In this document: one piece after another, positions 62,992-64,000 of the stretch
How positions within the stretch are numbered: the stretch's first letter is position 1
Layout: every line of letters begins with the position of its first letter
DNA from: Flavobacterium aquidurense
Lineage (GTDB): Bacteria; Bacteroidota; Bacteroidia; Flavobacteriales; Flavobacteriaceae
Length of the DNA stretch: 64,000 nucleotides
Assembly (NCBI GenBank): GCA_900107365.1
Contig: FNPS01000001.1
Span: 1,070,715-1,134,714, forward strand
Reading direction: 5' to 3'
Position numbers and translations under genes: made by a program
The notes under the pieces: model-generated
The model's database searches: none
The model's input: the letters and a program-made list of their open reading frames with translations, nothing else
Told to the model about the DNA's origin: nothing

Positions 62992-64000
62992 TATTCCTTA
63001 TTTTACTGGAGTTTACAACTTCAGTGGTACAATTGTGGTACAATTTAAAGCAAACATATCGCAAAATAAAACAAAGTATCCTTATTGAGATAACAAGACT
63101 CATGGGCGTTGTTTGGTAGAAATTTTGGACATATTATATTTAAAAAATCCTTTATAAATTTTATCCAATCAGGTTTAATGAATCTAATAACTCAACTGGT
63201 TATTTAATACTCAAAAGCCTGTTTCGTAGAAATGAGCTTTTAACCTTGTGACTTCAGAGATATAAAGCTTAAGGATTATGTTGTTAAGCTTTTTTATATT
63301 TCGAAAAATTTATAACAATTTGTTTATTTCTCACTGGCGACAATAGGTCAAATTCATTAGTTTTTTTTAATACAGTTTCGAACCCAGACTAACGATAAGT
63401 ATCCTGCTGGTGACACATTTGAGAGAGTATTGTGTATAAAAAAGGATTAAAAAATTATTTATTTTTTGATATCCTCTCATCTAAAAATTAAATTTCGAAT
63501 TCCTTCCTTACCGGATTATCCTTTTGGGGCGCTATGGTTTCAAAGTTGTCGCTTTGAGCCTCATCGCTGTTTTGGGTATCCACATCGGTTTGAGACCCCT
63601 TTAAAGGGTCATTTTCTATAAGGTGCTTTTCTATGTCCTTCACCCTTATGTCTTTGGGGCCGCTTTGGGGTTCCTTATAAGGGTTCTGCGGGTCATAGGG
63701 GCTGGGTGTTTTGGCTGCGTGTTTTGGGGCTTTGATCGGGTTTTGGGAATTACGGTGGTGCTTGTGGTAATTTTGTGGCGTATCTGATGCTGATCACTGG
63801 GTTTTAGGTTTGATATTATTTTTTTGGAGCTTTTTCCCGCTATCCGTTCCAATCTTTTGTGCCGAACCCCGGCACAAAAGGATTTCACTGCTATCGGGGC
63901 TAGGACAGGGTGTACTAATGTTTTTCTGTAATCTAAAGTATAAAAACCTGAATTTGGTTGCTTATCAGAAACAGAATACTTAAATCATTTTTATAGAAAC
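62992..64000. other. Non-coding end of the window with repeats
   Basis: No supported gene. At 63217-63275 lies a degenerate family 1 copy (AAAAGCCTGTTTCGTAG then CTTGTGACTTCAGAGATA). A GC-richer stretch at 63530-63790 (GGTTTGAGACCCCTTTAAAG, TTTGGGGCGC) has no recognised function, and a family 2 copy follows. Confidence 0.5.
63808..63905 (+). repeat. Dispersed repeat family 2, copy 3
   Basis: It begins TTTAGGTTTGATATTATTTT, then CCCGCTATCCGTTCC, the stem CTTTTGTGCCG / CGGCACAAAAG and CTGCTATCGGGGCTAGG. It is almost identical to copy 2 at 47.4 kb. Confidence 0.85.

Noticed and set aside
62934..63119. Plus-strand 61-codon frame
   Set aside because: It overlaps the more plausible 45-codon membrane peptide in another frame and lacks a start context.
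63646..63888. Minus-strand 80-codon frame at the window end
   Set aside because: It overlaps repeat family 2 copy 3 and has a low-complexity Pro/Thr/Lys composition.

Overview
The window reads as a piece of chromosome from a Flavobacterium-like member of the Bacteroidota. The evidence is the low G+C content, the outer-membrane and secreted proteins with a type IX secretion (T9SS) sorting domain, a PorP/SprF-type protein next to a giant repeat protein, TAnnTTTG-type -7 promoter elements, and weak Shine-Dalgarno sequences. No rRNA, tRNA, CRISPR array or intact insertion sequence was recognised.

Layout. Positions 1-3.5 kb hold a mesX-mesD pair (oxygen-dependent, folate-independent methionine synthesis), a bile-acid/Na+ symporter-type permease and an Lrp/AsnC regulator. 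Positions 4.1-11.1 kb hold a winged-helix/TolB-like/TPR regulator facing a five-gene run: a small protein, a DcaP-like porin, an exported glutaminase, an exported amidohydrolase and a second porin. Positions 11.3-13.3 kb hold an AraC regulator followed by a TetX-like flavin monooxygenase. Positions 14.1-23 kb hold a membrane-anchored TPR-HTH regulator, a 2040-residue M4 metalloprotease with a T9SS sorting domain, and a small beta-barrel. Positions 23-30.4 kb hold an amidohydrolase lipoprotein, an alkylsulfatase and several outer-membrane proteins. Positions 30.4-32.6 kb hold a chromate transporter between degenerate repeats. Positions 33.6-45.2 kb are a complete urease cluster: ureABC, a beta-barrel, ureEFGD, a UreH/NicO-like nickel permease, a urea channel, a TonB-dependent receptor, a second outer-membrane protein and a triple-domain RidA protein. 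It ends at a strong hairpin shared with a convergent AraC gene. Positions 46-51.4 kb are gene-poor, with a response regulator, small lipoproteins, dispersed repeats and decayed fragments. Positions 51.4-60.6 kb hold a second TPR-HTH regulator divergent from a 2063-residue adhesin-like HYR-repeat protein, followed by a PorP/SprF protein. Positions 60.6-64 kb are mostly non-coding, with a CTT microsatellite, a small-peptide/membrane-protein pair and more repeats.

How the genes fit together. Two loci release ammonia, by exported glutaminase and by urease, and each comes with its own outer-membrane and uptake parts. The urease locus appears self-contained for nickel and urea entry and for cofactor assembly. 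Twice in the window a membrane-bound TPR-HTH regulator sits beside a very large T9SS cargo, which suggests dedicated control of surface proteins.

The points most worth follow-up are: two HYR domains each split by a Rossmann/GATase-like insertion in the giant adhesin; the triple RidA protein whose first domain lacks the usual arginine; the TetX homologue with changed substrate-site residues; the mesX-mesD neighbourhood; and a dispersed repeat in which differing hairpins precede a shared tail.
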